A stretch of 64,000 nt of DNA, taken from positions 82,148 to 146,147 of the forward strand of contig JAFQFV010000036.1 of NCBI GenBank assembly GCA_017398555.1. Direction: 5' to 3'. A model generated the notes under the pieces. It made no database searches, was not told the origin of the DNA, and worked only from the letters and a program-made list of their open reading frames with translations. The translations under genes were made by a program, and so were the position numbers. Below, one piece after another: positions 41,609 to 49,867 of this stretch. The first letter of the stretch is position 1; each line of letters begins with the position of its first letter. The DNA comes from Alistipes sp. (lineage in GTDB: Bacteria > Bacteroidota > Bacteroidia > Bacteroidales > Rikenellaceae).

Positions 41609-43924
41609 ATGAAACGACTTTTTGCAATATTTGTGGCTCTGTGTGCGGCGTTTGTGGCCGTGGCGCAGAGCGAAAATTCGATAATTATCGACCAAAATTC
41701 GTTCCGACCACTACAATCGGACGCGCTGACGGGCTTTAACATCGATCCTATCGGTGTGGACTCTTCGCGCCGTCCGTGTGCTCGTATCAAGATGAAAATC
41801 AAAAAAATGAGCCGCGAGGATATCGACAAACTCGATGTCAAAATCATCACAAATAACCAGCTAACCAAGTGCAAAACGGCGGACTACGAAAACGGTCTTA
41901 TCCTCGAAATGACCGCCAAGCCTGCCACACGTTTCTATCTCGACCACCCCGAATTTGGACAGTCGAACGAAGTTACCCTCAACCTTGAACCCAACAAGGA
42001 GTACTACATGGAGGCGAGCCTCAATCAGACCTATTCGATTGTCGTAAATAGCGATTTGACTGATGCGGAGATTTATATCGATGATGAATACAAGGGTCGT
42101 ATAGATAGTTCTAATAGCTTGACTATTAAGGGTGTACTCGTTGGTGAACATGCACTTAAACTCATCTGTGGAACTATTGTTCACGAACAGAAAATTAATG
42201 TTAATAGCGGCGAAATATCGTTCACTCCGCGTATTAATACAGCAGTTTTTGAATCGCAGTTTGTGGTCTTTACGGTAGAGCCGCAAAATGCTGTTGTAAT
42301 GATTGATGACAAACATTATGGACTGACGGATGGAGCTATGCGAGAGGTGTTGGATAGCGGAACTCATAATTATACAGTTTCTGCTGCTGGCTATCATAGT
42401 GAGAGCGGAACTTTTACCGTTGCAGGCGAGAAAGTTACAAAAAATATCACCCTTACTGCCGATTCTGCAACCGTAACCCTTTCTGTAGCAGACAATGCCG
42501 AGATTTGGGTTAATGGAGTGAAGAAAGGAACAAGCAATTGGAGTGGTACGCTTAACTCAGGTGCGTATATCTTTGAAGCGAAAAAAGCAGGACACAAAAC
42601 AACAACTACTTCAAAACATATCACTTCAGACAATCCAAGACAGAGTTATGTATTACCTACGCCAGTACCAATATATGGCTCAATGATGGTGGATGGTAGC
42701 CCGATTAACGCTTACGTTATACTCGACGACAAGGGTGTGGGTCAGATGCCACTCAAATTAAACAATGTCTTAATAGGTAACCATACGCTCAAAATTTCAA
42801 AGGCAGGGTATAAGGATTATACACAGACTATTACCATCTCTGAGGGGAAAACAACAACTGTTAATGCTACGCTTGAGAAATATATAACAACAGTACCCCA
42901 AACAACAACTAATGTACCATCAGGAGAGCGTCTTGCAATTGTGGTTAATAGTAACGTTGCGGGTGCGGATGTTTATATAGATGGAGAATATAAAGGTCGT
43001 ACAAATAAATATAATAGTTTGACTATTATGGATGTGCTTATTGGTGGGCATATTCTTAAGGTTGTCTATGGCGGTGTTAGTCGCGAGCAGAAGATCGCGG
43101 TAAATAGAGATTCTCTCCACTTCCTCCTGAATGTTGATACAGCCGCTTCTAGACCACAGTTTGTGATCTTTGTGGTAGAGCCGCAAGATGCGGTAGTGCT
43201 TATCGAGGGCCGACAATATGCACTACAAGAAGGTGTTATGTCATTAATGCTTGAAGGTGGAACGTACCATTATACAATTACCGCAGATGGTTACCATTCG
43301 CAGAGTGGAACGTTTATCGTTGGAGGAAGTAAAATTGAGAAGCATATTGCACTACAACCTAAAACAACAGACGTAGTTCCTACTCCATCGCATGGCGGAC
43401 GCTATAAGGTTGGTGACTACTATAATGAAAATGGTAAAAAGGGAGTGGTCTTTTATGTTGATTATACAGGAGAACACGGTAAAATTGTAAGTCTCGATGA
43501 TTTAGGGGGATCATACTGTTTTTATAATAATCTTTGCCCAGAAGCAAAGAATGCTTTTTATGGTATTGATAATAGAGAAGATGGGCGTGTTAATTTGAAT
43601 AATATAATGAAATTGTTAGAATGGCGCAATAGGTTTCCTATAATCAATGATATCCAACAAAGATTGGGACAATCTTGGTATTTGCCAGCTATAGAAGAGC
43701 TAGAAATGTTAATGTTGGTAAGAAGCGAGGTGAATGTGACATTAAAGAGATATGGTAAAGAAATAGGGAAAAGAGGAGACCATTTGTATTGGTCATCGAC
43801 AGAGTATAATGCTAAAAATAAAAATGGTTATTACTGTGTGTTAGGAGTTGATTTAGAAGATGGTAAAACATATCGTGTGCCTAAATCAAGTTATGGATTA
43901 GCACGAGCGATTACGACATTTTAG
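41609..43924 (+). CDS. Large exported PEGA-repeat protein with DUF1566-like C-terminus
   Basis: 771 residues with a signal peptide (about 1-21). Residues about 144-285 and 444-585 are an internal duplication offset by exactly 300 residues: IVVNSDLTDAEIYIDDEYKG and IVVNSNVAGADVYIDGEYKG, then VEPQNAVVMIDDKHYGLTDG and VEPQDAVVLIEGRQYALQEG, GYHSESGTFTVAG and GYHSQSGTFIVGG. Between them lie two more PEGA units (NAEIWVNGVKKGTSNWSG; VDGSPINAYVILDDKGVG). Residues about 592-771 (WYLPAIEELEML, YWSSTEYNAKNKNGYY, ARAITTF) resemble DUF1566/FISUMP-type lectin-like domains. The C-terminal coding part is more A+T-rich than the N-terminal 150 codons. Surface or envelope localisation is likely; function unknown. 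Confidence 0.75.
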   Translation: MKRLFAIFVALCAAFVAVAQSENSIIIDQNSFRPLQSDALTGFNIDPIGVDSSRRPCARIKMKIKKMSREDIDKLDVKIITNNQLTKCKTADYENGLILEMTAKPATRFYLDHPEFGQSNEVTLNLEPNKEYYMEASLNQTYSIVVNSDLTDAEIYIDDEYKGRIDSSNSLTIKGVLVGEHALKLICGTIVHEQKINVNSGEISFTPRINTAVFESQFVVFTVEPQNAVVMIDDKHYGLTDGAMREVLDSGTHNYTVSAAGYHSESGTFTVAGEKVTKNITLTADSATVTLSVADNAEIWVNGVKKGTSNWSGTLNSGAYIFEAKKAGHKTTTTSKHITSDNPRQSYVLPTPVPIYGSMMVDGSPINAYVILDDKGVGQMPLKLNNVLIGNHTLKISKAGYKDYTQTITISEGKTTTVNATLEKYITTVPQTTTNVPSGERLAIVVNSNVAGADVYIDGEYKGRTNKYNSLTIMDVLIGGHILKVVYGGVSREQKIAVNRDSLHFLLNVDTAASRPQFVIFVVEPQDAVVLIEGRQYALQEGVMSLMLEGGTYHYTITADGYHSQSGTFIVGGSKIEKHIALQPKTTDVVPTPSHGGRYKVGDYYNENGKKGVVFYVDYTGEHGKIVSLDDLGGSYCFYNNLCPEAKNAFYGIDNREDGRVNLNNIMKLLEWRNRFPIINDIQQRLGQSWYLPAIEELEMLMLVRSEVNVTLKRYGKEIGKRGDHLYWSSTEYNAKNKNGYYCVLGVDLEDGKTYRVPKSSYGLARAITTF

Positions 43925-43944
43925 TAATAAATAAATAGGATTCT

Positions 43945-45102
43945 ATGACCTACATTCTACTGACCCTGCTATTTTGTACTATTCCGGCGGGGGTGATTTG
44001 GCTATGTCGCAGGTATGCGTGGCTCGATAAGATTGGCCCGATAATGGTGCTATATGCTATTGGAATGGTTGTCGGCAATCTCCCTTTTTTGCCTGAGCAG
44101 ATGAAGGTGTTGCAGGAGATGATACCTAATGTCGTCATTCCGCTTGCAATTCCGATGATGCTCTTTGGTTGTGCCTTCTCCCGCAAGGAGTTAGGGCTGC
44201 AGGTGAAGCTTGTTGTGAGCGGTTTCCTCTCGGTGGCAGTGGCTGTTGTGGGTGGTTATCTGCTCTTTGGTCGTCACCTCTCTCAGGGCACGGAGGTTGG
44301 AGGTATAATCTCGGGCGTATATACGGGCGGTACGGTCAATGGCGCGGCACTGCAGGCGATTTTTGGCATTGAGAGTCAGACCTTTGTGTTGATAAATTCG
44401 TATGATATCATTATCTCGTTCTTCTACTTCATCTTCCTCTTTAGTGTCGGTATTAGGATGTTCCGTCGCCTCTATGGTCAGAAACAGAGTACCCTTACTG
44501 CGGAGAATAAGGCGGAGATCGATCGCCAGATAGCACTTGCCAAGCGCAATCCGTATAAGGAGCTGCTGACAAAGGCGGGTCTTAAGCAGGTAGGGTGGAT
44601 ATTGCTTGCAACGGTCGCCGTTGTGGGTATCTCTGCTGCCGTTGCGCTGATGATGCCGCAGGGTTGGTTTATGACCGTATTTATACTGATGCTCACCACT
44701 TTAGGTGTTCTCTGCTCGTTCATAAAACCGATACGCGCACTCGATTTGAGCTACGATTTGGGCATGTATCTGATATATATCTTCAGCCTTGCTATCGCCT
44801 CAATGGCGGACTTCTCGTCACTCGACCTTGTGGGTGGACTGAACCAGTTTGCATTTATGATTTTTGCGGTCTTTGTATCGCTGACTATCCACGCCATCTT
44901 CTGCCGACTGATGCGTGTAGATGCCGACTCGATGGTTATCTCGTCAGTGGCATTTATCAACTCGCCGCCATTTGTTCCTATGGCCTCGGCGGTTATGAAG
45001 AATAGAAATGCCCTTGTTACGGGCCTTGCAGCAGGTGTGGCTGGTTATGCACTCGGCAACCACTTTGGCGTGCTGATGGAGAGATTATTATCACTTTTGT
45101 AG
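43945..45102 (+). CDS. DUF819 family membrane protein
   Basis: 385 residues with about 10-11 hydrophobic segments. VLYAIGMVVGNLPFLPEQ, VVIPLAIPMMLFGCAFS and GGTVNGAALQAIFG resemble the DUF819 (YjcL-like) family, whose transport substrate is not established; some relatives neighbour amino-acid or peptidase genes. It starts 20 bp after the PEGA gene and ends 3 bp before a HAD phosphatase, so it may share a transcript with both. Confidence 0.72.
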   Translation: MTYILLTLLFCTIPAGVIWLCRRYAWLDKIGPIMVLYAIGMVVGNLPFLPEQMKVLQEMIPNVVIPLAIPMMLFGCAFSRKELGLQVKLVVSGFLSVAVAVVGGYLLFGRHLSQGTEVGGIISGVYTGGTVNGAALQAIFGIESQTFVLINSYDIIISFFYFIFLFSVGIRMFRRLYGQKQSTLTAENKAEIDRQIALAKRNPYKELLTKAGLKQVGWILLATVAVVGISAAVALMMPQGWFMTVFILMLTTLGVLCSFIKPIRALDLSYDLGMYLIYIFSLAIASMADFSSLDLVGGLNQFAFMIFAVFVSLTIHAIFCRLMRVDADSMVISSVAFINSPPFVPMASAVMKNRNALVTGLAAGVAGYALGNHFGVLMERLLSLL

Positions 45103-45105
45103 TAT

Positions 45106-45879
45106 ATGGAGCGTAAATATATATTCTTTGATATTGACGGAACTCTCGCGGCAGGTGGATATGGCAATACATATATCCCTGAATCGACAAAATTGGCGTT
45201 AGAGAAGCTGCGTGCAGCGGGTCACTTCCTCGCCATTGCAACGGGTCGCTCGCAGGCTATGGCTGTGGATTATATGCGCGAATTGGGTTTTGAAAATATG
45301 GTCAGCGATGGCGGCTATGGCGTGACAATTAATGGTCAGCTGCTCGATATTACTCCAATGCCGAAGGAGCAGATTGTCGCCGTGGTCGAGGAGTGTAAAA
45401 GACGCGATATCCCGTGGGCAATACAGATAGATAATACCATCTTCCGTAGCGCTCCGGATAATCGCTTTGAGGAGTTTACACACGACGTATATATGCAGAC
45501 CAAGGTCATCGAGGGGCTCGATCCGAAAAATTATGATAAAATCTATAAGGCCTACATCGCCTGCTATGCCCCGACAGAGCACACTTTGAAGAGCCTTGAG
45601 GGTGTGCCGTGGGGTCGCTTTCATAAGGAGTACTTCTTTGTCGAGCCGTCTGATAAGGCTTACGGAATACGTCGCATTATGGACCACTTTGGCGCTGATT
45701 ATAAGAATGTTGTCGTCTTCGGCGATGCTGCAAATGACCTCTCTATGTTCGTCGATGGCTGGACAAAAGTCGCTATGGGTAACGCCATCCCAGAACTTAA
45801 GGCTAAGGCGGATTTTGTCACCACGGACGTCGATAAAGATGGAATATACAATGCCTGTGTGGCGCTAAATTTATTTTAA
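45106..45879 (+). CDS. Cof-type HAD-IIB phosphatase
   Basis: 257 residues. HAD motif I is FFDIDGTLA (about 6-14; nucleophile D8 and D10), motif II ATGRS (about 45-49), and motif III/IV VVFGDAANDLSMF (about 203-215). The C2B cap lies between. Family members remove phosphate from sugar phosphates, PLP or FMN. A clean terminator follows 4 bp after the stop. Confidence 0.88.
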   Translation: MERKYIFFDIDGTLAAGGYGNTYIPESTKLALEKLRAAGHFLAIATGRSQAMAVDYMRELGFENMVSDGGYGVTINGQLLDITPMPKEQIVAVVEECKRRDIPWAIQIDNTIFRSAPDNRFEEFTHDVYMQTKVIEGLDPKNYDKIYKAYIACYAPTEHTLKSLEGVPWGRFHKEYFFVEPSDKAYGIRRIMDHFGADYKNVVVFGDAANDLSMFVDGWTKVAMGNAIPELKAKADFVTTDVDKDGIYNACVALNLF

Positions 45880-45883
45880 CGAT

Positions 45884-45911
45884 AAACGACTACTTCGGTG
45901 GTCGTTTTTTT
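45884..45911 (+). terminator. Terminator of the HAD gene
   Basis: AAACGACTAC, loop TTCG, GTGGTCGTTT followed by TTTT; a cUUCGg tetraloop hairpin with a T tract. Confidence 0.88.
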
Positions 45912-45927
45912 GTGGTTTTTTTGGATT

Positions 45928-45945
45928 GACGACCTATTGGTCGTC
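45928..45945. other. Hairpin GACGACC-TATT-GGTCGTC
   Basis: Perfect 7-bp stem with the same ACC-TATT-GGT core as the terminator at 46322-46349, but no T tract of its own. Confidence 0.55.
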
Positions 45946-45997
45946 TTTCCAGTCGCTCCCGCGGCAGTATATATTAAGTGACGATGCGTGATTTTTT

Positions 45998-46050
45998 GCA
46001 CCTCGGAGCGAAGCGACTAAGCCCCCTTTACAGAAAGGGGGTTTGGGGGA
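45998..46050. repeat. Repeat family E copy 2
   Basis: GCACCTCGGAGCGAAGCGAC, TAAGCCCCCTTT, loop ACAG, AAAGGGGGTTTGGGGG. Matches 34467-34520. Confidence 0.7.
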
Positions 46051-46080
46051 TAGGTAACACCAATATCCTACGCTCGAAAT

Positions 46081-46112
46081 AAAAAAAGCTGATGAAATCT
46101 CATCAGCTTTTT
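46081..46112. terminator. Bidirectional terminator
   Basis: AAAAAGCTGATGA (46083-46095) and TCATCAGCTTTTT (46100-46112) form a perfect 13-bp stem with A and T runs on the two sides. Confidence 0.8.
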
Positions 46113-46115
46113 CGA

Positions 46116-46136
46116 GCGGAGGATACTGGATTCGAA
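46116..46136 (-). pseudogene. Partial tRNA-Ser 3' end duplicate
   Basis: GCGGAGGATACTGGATTCGAA, with one base fewer quoted here than its 21-bp length would need in full, is identical to 46366-46386, the 3' part (acceptor and T-arm) of the intact tRNA-Ser, exactly 250 bp away in the same orientation. The rest of a tRNA is missing. It looks like an att-type scar or a partial duplication. Confidence 0.7.
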
Positions 46137-46257
46137 TGTCGCACTTTGTGCGTCATCATCGACGAGACAGCGCAGTCAAGCTTGCTTGGTGCGTGAATAG
46201 TCGAGGAGATAACCAGCCCTTAAAGAATACCAACAGCCTCAGAGGTGTAAGATGATG

Positions 46258-46278
46258 AGCCCGAATGGGCTTTTTTTT
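46258..46278 (+). terminator. Short intrinsic terminator
   Basis: AGCCC-GAAT-GGGCT followed by seven T. No plus-strand gene precedes it within 350 bp, so it may be a relic. The surrounding 46137-46321 shows no gene. Confidence 0.6.
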
Positions 46279-46321
46279 GTTTGTATTGAATAGGGTGCTT
46301 GCACACAAAATAGATACAAAC

Positions 46322-46349
46322 AAAAAAAAGAGTGACCTATTGGTCACTC
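46322..46349 (-). terminator. Terminator of tRNA-Ser
   Basis: On the minus strand GAGTGACC-AATA-GGTCACTC followed by eight T, 17 nt beyond the tRNA 3' end. Confidence 0.85.
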
Positions 46350-46366
46350 ATCATCTTCAAATCCTG

Positions 46367-46453
46367 CGGAGGATACTGGATTCGAACCAGTGGATACCTT
46401 ACGATATCGGCAGTTTAGCAAACTGCTGGTTTAAGCCACTCACCCAACCCTCC
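46367..46453 (-). tRNA. tRNA-Ser (anticodon GCT)
   Basis: 87 nt, CCA not encoded. Acceptor GGAGGGT pairs with ATCCTCC, discriminator G. The anticodon arm is GCAGT-TTGCTAA-ACTGC, giving anticodon GCT for AGC/AGT codons. A long variable arm (CGATATCGTAAGGTATC region) and the T-arm CTGGTTCGAATCCAG are typical of a class II serine tRNA. A consensus minus-strand promoter lies 25 nt upstream and a terminator 17 nt downstream. Confidence 0.95.
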
Positions 46454-46477
46454 GTACATCTTATTTTTAAGAGCGTA

Positions 46478-46508
46478 CAAAAGTACTCCTTTTTTCTTAA
46501 TCTGCAAA
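46478..46508 (-). promoter_or_regulatory. tRNA-Ser promoter
   Basis: On the minus strand TTTG (46508-46505), 19-nt spacer and TACTTTTG (46485-46478). Confidence 0.75.
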
Positions 46509-46601
46509 ATTATTTGCCAAAATTTTTCAAAAATAGTGTTTGTACGATATTTGTACCTATTAAAATAGGTATCCCCTATAGGAAATGCAGATAAAAATTT
46601 G

Positions 46602-46609
46602 TAACTTTG
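46602..46609 (+). promoter_or_regulatory. suf operon promoter -7 box
   Basis: TAACTTTG, 16 nt before the sufB ATG at 46625; poor -33 element. No IscR-like operator is recognisable. Confidence 0.55.
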
Positions 46610-46624
46610 CGCGAATTTATAGTT

Positions 46625-48070
46625 ATGAAAGAGAATAGTCAAGATATTATACAGTCACTCGAAAGCAGAGAGTATCAGTACGGCTTTACAACCGATATTG
46701 AGACCGAGACTCTGCCGAAGGGTCTTAATGAGGATATTGTGCGTGCCATCTCCTCTCGCAAGGGCGAGCCGGAGTGGATGACAGAGTATCGCCTCAAGGC
46801 GTTTCGTCATTGGCAGACTATGAGTTTGCCGACTTGGGCGCATCTGAATATCCCACCAATTGATTTTCAGGATATTATATACTACGCAGAGCCTAAGCAG
46901 AAGAAAAAGCTCGGCTCGATGGATGAGGTAGATCCGGAGCTTAAGCGTACATTCGACAAGCTCGGTATTCCGCTTGAGGAGCAGATGGCACTTGCAGGTG
47001 TGGCGGTGGATGCTGTGATGGACTCTGTGTCGGTAAAGACCACATTCCGTGAGACACTTGCCGAAAAGGGTATCATTTTCTGCTCAATCTCGGAGGCAAT
47101 TCGTGAGTATCCGGAGCTTGTGCGTAAATATCTGGGCTCGGTGGTAAGTTATGCCGATAACTTCTACTCGGCTCTCAACGCAGCGGTCTTCTCTGACGGC
47201 TCATTTTGCTACATTCCAAAGGGTGTTCGTTGTCCGATGGAGCTCTCGACCTATTTCCGCATAAATGCGCGCGGCACAGGTCAGTTTGAGCGTACCCTTA
47301 TCGTGGCTGACGAGGGCGCCTATGTGAGCTACCTTGAGGGTTGTACAGCTCCTCAGCGTGATGAGAACCAGCTGCACGCAGCAGTTGTAGAGATTGTCGT
47401 TGAGCGCGATGCGGAGGTCAAGTACTCGACCGTGCAGAATTGGTATCCCGGCGATAAAGAGGGTAAGGGTGGTGTCTATAACTTCGTTACCAAGCGCGGT
47501 ATCTGCCACGAGAATGCACGCCTCTCATGGACTCAGGTGGAGACCGGCTCGGCAATTACGTGGAAGTATCCGAGCTGTGTGCTTGCCGGCGATAACTCGG
47601 TGGGTGAGTTCTACTCGGTGGCGATGACAAATAATTACCAGCAGGCCGATACAGGTACAAAGATGATACATTTGGGTCGTAATACCCGCTCGCGTATCGT
47701 CTCAAAGGGTATCAGCGCAGGTCGTAGCGAGAACTCATATCGCGGACTTGTCAAGATTGGCCCAAAGGCGGAGAATGCTCGCAACTACTCGCAGTGTGAC
47801 TCACTGCTCATTGGCGATAAGTGTGGTGCACACACCTTCCCGCATATCGATTGCCGCAATAAGAGCGCGATGCTGGAGCACGAGGCAACAACCTCCAAAA
47901 TCTCGGAGGATCAGCTCTTCTACTGCAACCAGCGCGGTATCTCTACAGAGGATGCCGTGGGTCTTATTGTCAATGGCTATGCCCGTGAGGTGCTTGCCAA
48001 ACTTCCGATGGAGTTTGCTGTGGAGGCGCAGAAGTTGCTTGCCATCAGTCTCGAAGGCTCCGTTGGCTAG
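46625..48070 (+). CDS. sufB: Fe-S assembly scaffold SufB
   Basis: 481 residues, normal for SufB. Core of the SufBC2D scaffold on which Fe-S clusters are built. [43 protein letters not shown], and [20 protein letters not shown] mark the beta-helix core; the C-terminal helices include [20 protein letters not shown]. The start at 46625 is just after the -7 box; an upstream in-frame ATG-like start would lie inside it. First gene of sufBCDS; a family-A palindrome (48071-48195) separates it from sufC. Confidence 0.96.
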   Translation: MKENSQDIIQSLESREYQYGFTTDIETETLPKGLNEDIVRAISSRKGEPEWMTEYRLKAFRHWQTMSLPTWAHLNIPPIDFQDIIYYAEPKQKKKLGSMDEVDPELKRTFDKLGIPLEEQMALAGVAVDAVMDSVSVKTTFRETLAEKGIIFCSISEAIREYPELVRKYLGSVVSYADNFYSALNAAVFSDGSFCYIPKGVRCPMELSTYFRINARGTGQFERTLIVADEGAYVSYLEGCTAPQRDENQLHAAVVEIVVERDAEVKYSTVQNWYPGDKEGKGGVYNFVTKRGICHENARLSWTQVETGSAITWKYPSCVLAGDNSVGEFYSVAMTNNYQQADTGTKMIHLGRNTRSRIVSKGISAGRSENSYRGLVKIGPKAENARNYSQCDSLLIGDKCGAHTFPHIDCRNKSAMLEHEATTSKISEDQLFYCNQRGISTEDAVGLIVNGYAREVLAKLPMEFAVEAQKLLAISLEGSVG

Positions 48071-48195
48071 TTTTGTTGTGATAGCGGCGCAACTACTGCC
48101 GCTAGCTAAAATCCCAGCAATGGGAAATACGACTAGTATGTCCCATCGCTGAAATTTTACCCGAGCGTGGTATTTGCACCACTCTGACAACAAAA
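48071..48195. repeat. Family-A palindrome inside the suf operon
   Basis: TTTTGTTGTGATAGCGGCGC at the left, ACCACTCTGACAACAAAA at the right; interior CAGCAATGGGAAATACGAC with TATGTCCCATCGCTG. It begins at the first base after the sufB stop. The rest of the gap to sufC (48196-48291) holds degenerate GGCTAATAGCCAATGGCTAA repeats. Confidence 0.82.
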
Positions 48196-48291
48196 CGGGG
48201 CGATGGGGTAAAGTGAATTTGAGAAATAGATAGAATAAGAAAATAATTAATAAAAGGCTAATAGCCAATGGCTAACGGCCAACAGCCAAAT

Positions 48292-49044
48292 ATGTTAAAG
48301 ATTGAAAATTTACACGCCTCGGTAGGCGATAAGCAGATTCTTAAGGGTATAAACCTTGAGGTTAAGGCGGGTGAGGTACACGCCATAATGGGTACTAATG
48401 GCTCGGGTAAGAGTACCCTTGCTTCGGTGTTGGCGGGAAATGAGAAGTTTACTGTCACAGAGGGTAAGGTTACATTCTTGGGCGAAAATATGCTCGAACT
48501 TCCGATAGAGGATCGTGCCCGCAAGGGTCTTTTTCTCGGTTTCCAATATCCGGTAGAGATTCCGGGTGTAACTATGGCAAATTTTATGAAGATTGCCGTA
48601 AACGAGAAGCGTAAGTATAACGGTCAGCAGCCGCTTACAGCAGCAGAGTTCCTTAAACTGATGCGCGAGAAGAGCGCCATTGTGGAGCTCGACAGCAAGC
48701 TCACTGCACGTGCTGTAAACGAGGGTTTCTCGGGTGGTGAGAAGAAGAAAAACGAGATTTTCCAGATGGCTATGCTTGAACCGACACTCTCTATCCTTGA
48801 TGAGACCGATTCGGGACTGGATATTGATGCGCTGAGAATTGTGGCTACAGGTGTAACTCGACTAAAAAGAGAGGATAATGCAACGGTGGTAATTACCCAC
48901 TACCAGCGTCTTTTGGACTATATCGTGCCGGACTATGTACATGTGCTCTATAAGGGTCGCATTATCTATTCGGGCGATAAGTCGTTGGCACTCAAGCTTG
49001 AAAAGGAGGGTTACGATTGGTTGATTAACGATTACAAGGAGTAG
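48292..49044 (+). CDS. sufC: Fe-S assembly ATPase SufC
   Basis: 250-residue ABC-type ATPase of the SufBC2D complex. Walker A GTNGSGKST (about 36-44), Q-loop FLGFQYPVEIPG, signature FSGGEKKKNEIFQM (about 143-156), Walker B LSILDETDSGLDIDAL (about 163-178). The ATG at 48292 starts the conserved MLKIENLHAS; an in-frame ATG 24 nt upstream lies in the GCCAA repeats. Confidence 0.96.
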   Translation: MLKIENLHASVGDKQILKGINLEVKAGEVHAIMGTNGSGKSTLASVLAGNEKFTVTEGKVTFLGENMLELPIEDRARKGLFLGFQYPVEIPGVTMANFMKIAVNEKRKYNGQQPLTAAEFLKLMREKSAIVELDSKLTARAVNEGFSGGEKKKNEIFQMAMLEPTLSILDETDSGLDIDALRIVATGVTRLKREDNATVVITHYQRLLDYIVPDYVHVLYKGRIIYSGDKSLALKLEKEGYDWLINDYKE

Positions 49045-49045
49045 T

Positions 49046-49867
49046 ATGACCTTTGAAGAGTTGATATCCTCGGGTGCTCTGCGCCCATTTAAGGGTGGGG
49101 TGATTGATAGCTCTGTCAGCACCTCTCTGCCGCTTGTTGCGCACAATATCAAGAGTCTTAAGGTCGATATTGCCGCAGAGCAGCAGGTGCGCCTTGTTGT
49201 CGCCTATACCAAGAGTTGTCAGGCTGCGGTAGAGATTAATTTGGCGCCAAACAGCTCGTTGGAGTTGGTAGAGGTCTATTTGGCAGACAGCTATGCCAAT
49301 ATCACTGTAAATCAGGCAGAGAACTCTCGTTGTAAGAGCCTTGTGGCACTGCTCCGCAGTTCAAATGCTACTTATACCTATGCGCTGAATGGTCGCAATG
49401 CGGAGAGTGTTTTTGATGCGCTCTTTATTGCATCGGGTAGCGAGCACGCAACGCTCAATCTCAATACTCGTCACCTTATCTCCGATTGCCGTAGTGCATC
49501 GCTTGTAAAGGGTATCTCGGCAGGCAGAGCAACGGGAGAGTTTCACGGTTTGGTATATGTCGCTCAGGATGCACAGCGTACAGATGCACAGCAGCAAAAT
49601 CGCAACATAGAGTTGGATAATTCGCATATTGTCGCCCTGCCGCAGTTAGAAATTTATGCCGATGATGTGCGTTGCTCGCACGGCTCAACGGTCGGCTATT
49701 CGGATGCGGAGGCTATCTTCTACATGCGTCAGAGAGGTATCAGTGAGGCTGATGCTCGACGATTGCAGATTGAGGGTTTTGTGCAGGATGTTGTGTCACG
49801 TTGCCAGATGGAACCCGTATGTGCCCTTGTGCACGAGGCTGTAACAGATAAGTTATCGAAGATATAA
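49046..49867 (+). CDS. sufD: Fe-S assembly protein SufD, short form
   Basis: 273 residues related to SufB/SufD beta-helix proteins; partner of SufB and SufC. LVKGISAGRATGEFHGLVYV, DAQQQNRNIELDNSHIVALPQLEIYADDV-type segments (HIVALPQLEIYADDVRCSHG) and the C-terminal GISEADARRLQIEGFVQDV are SufD signatures. Usual SufD is about 430-450 residues; the N-terminal helical region is absent, yet the reading frame is intact and tightly coupled to sufC (1 bp gap) and sufS (1 bp overlap). Confidence 0.88.
   Translation: MTFEELISSGALRPFKGGVIDSSVSTSLPLVAHNIKSLKVDIAAEQQVRLVVAYTKSCQAAVEINLAPNSSLELVEVYLADSYANITVNQAENSRCKSLVALLRSSNATYTYALNGRNAESVFDALFIASGSEHATLNLNTRHLISDCRSASLVKGISAGRATGEFHGLVYVAQDAQRTDAQQQNRNIELDNSHIVALPQLEIYADDVRCSHGSTVGYSDAEAIFYMRQRGISEADARRLQIEGFVQDVVSRCQMEPVCALVHEAVTDKLSKI

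Noticed and set aside
46265-46594. A 109-codon open frame across the tRNA-Ser region
   Set aside because: It overlaps the tRNA gene and its terminator in antisense and has no recognisable protein features.
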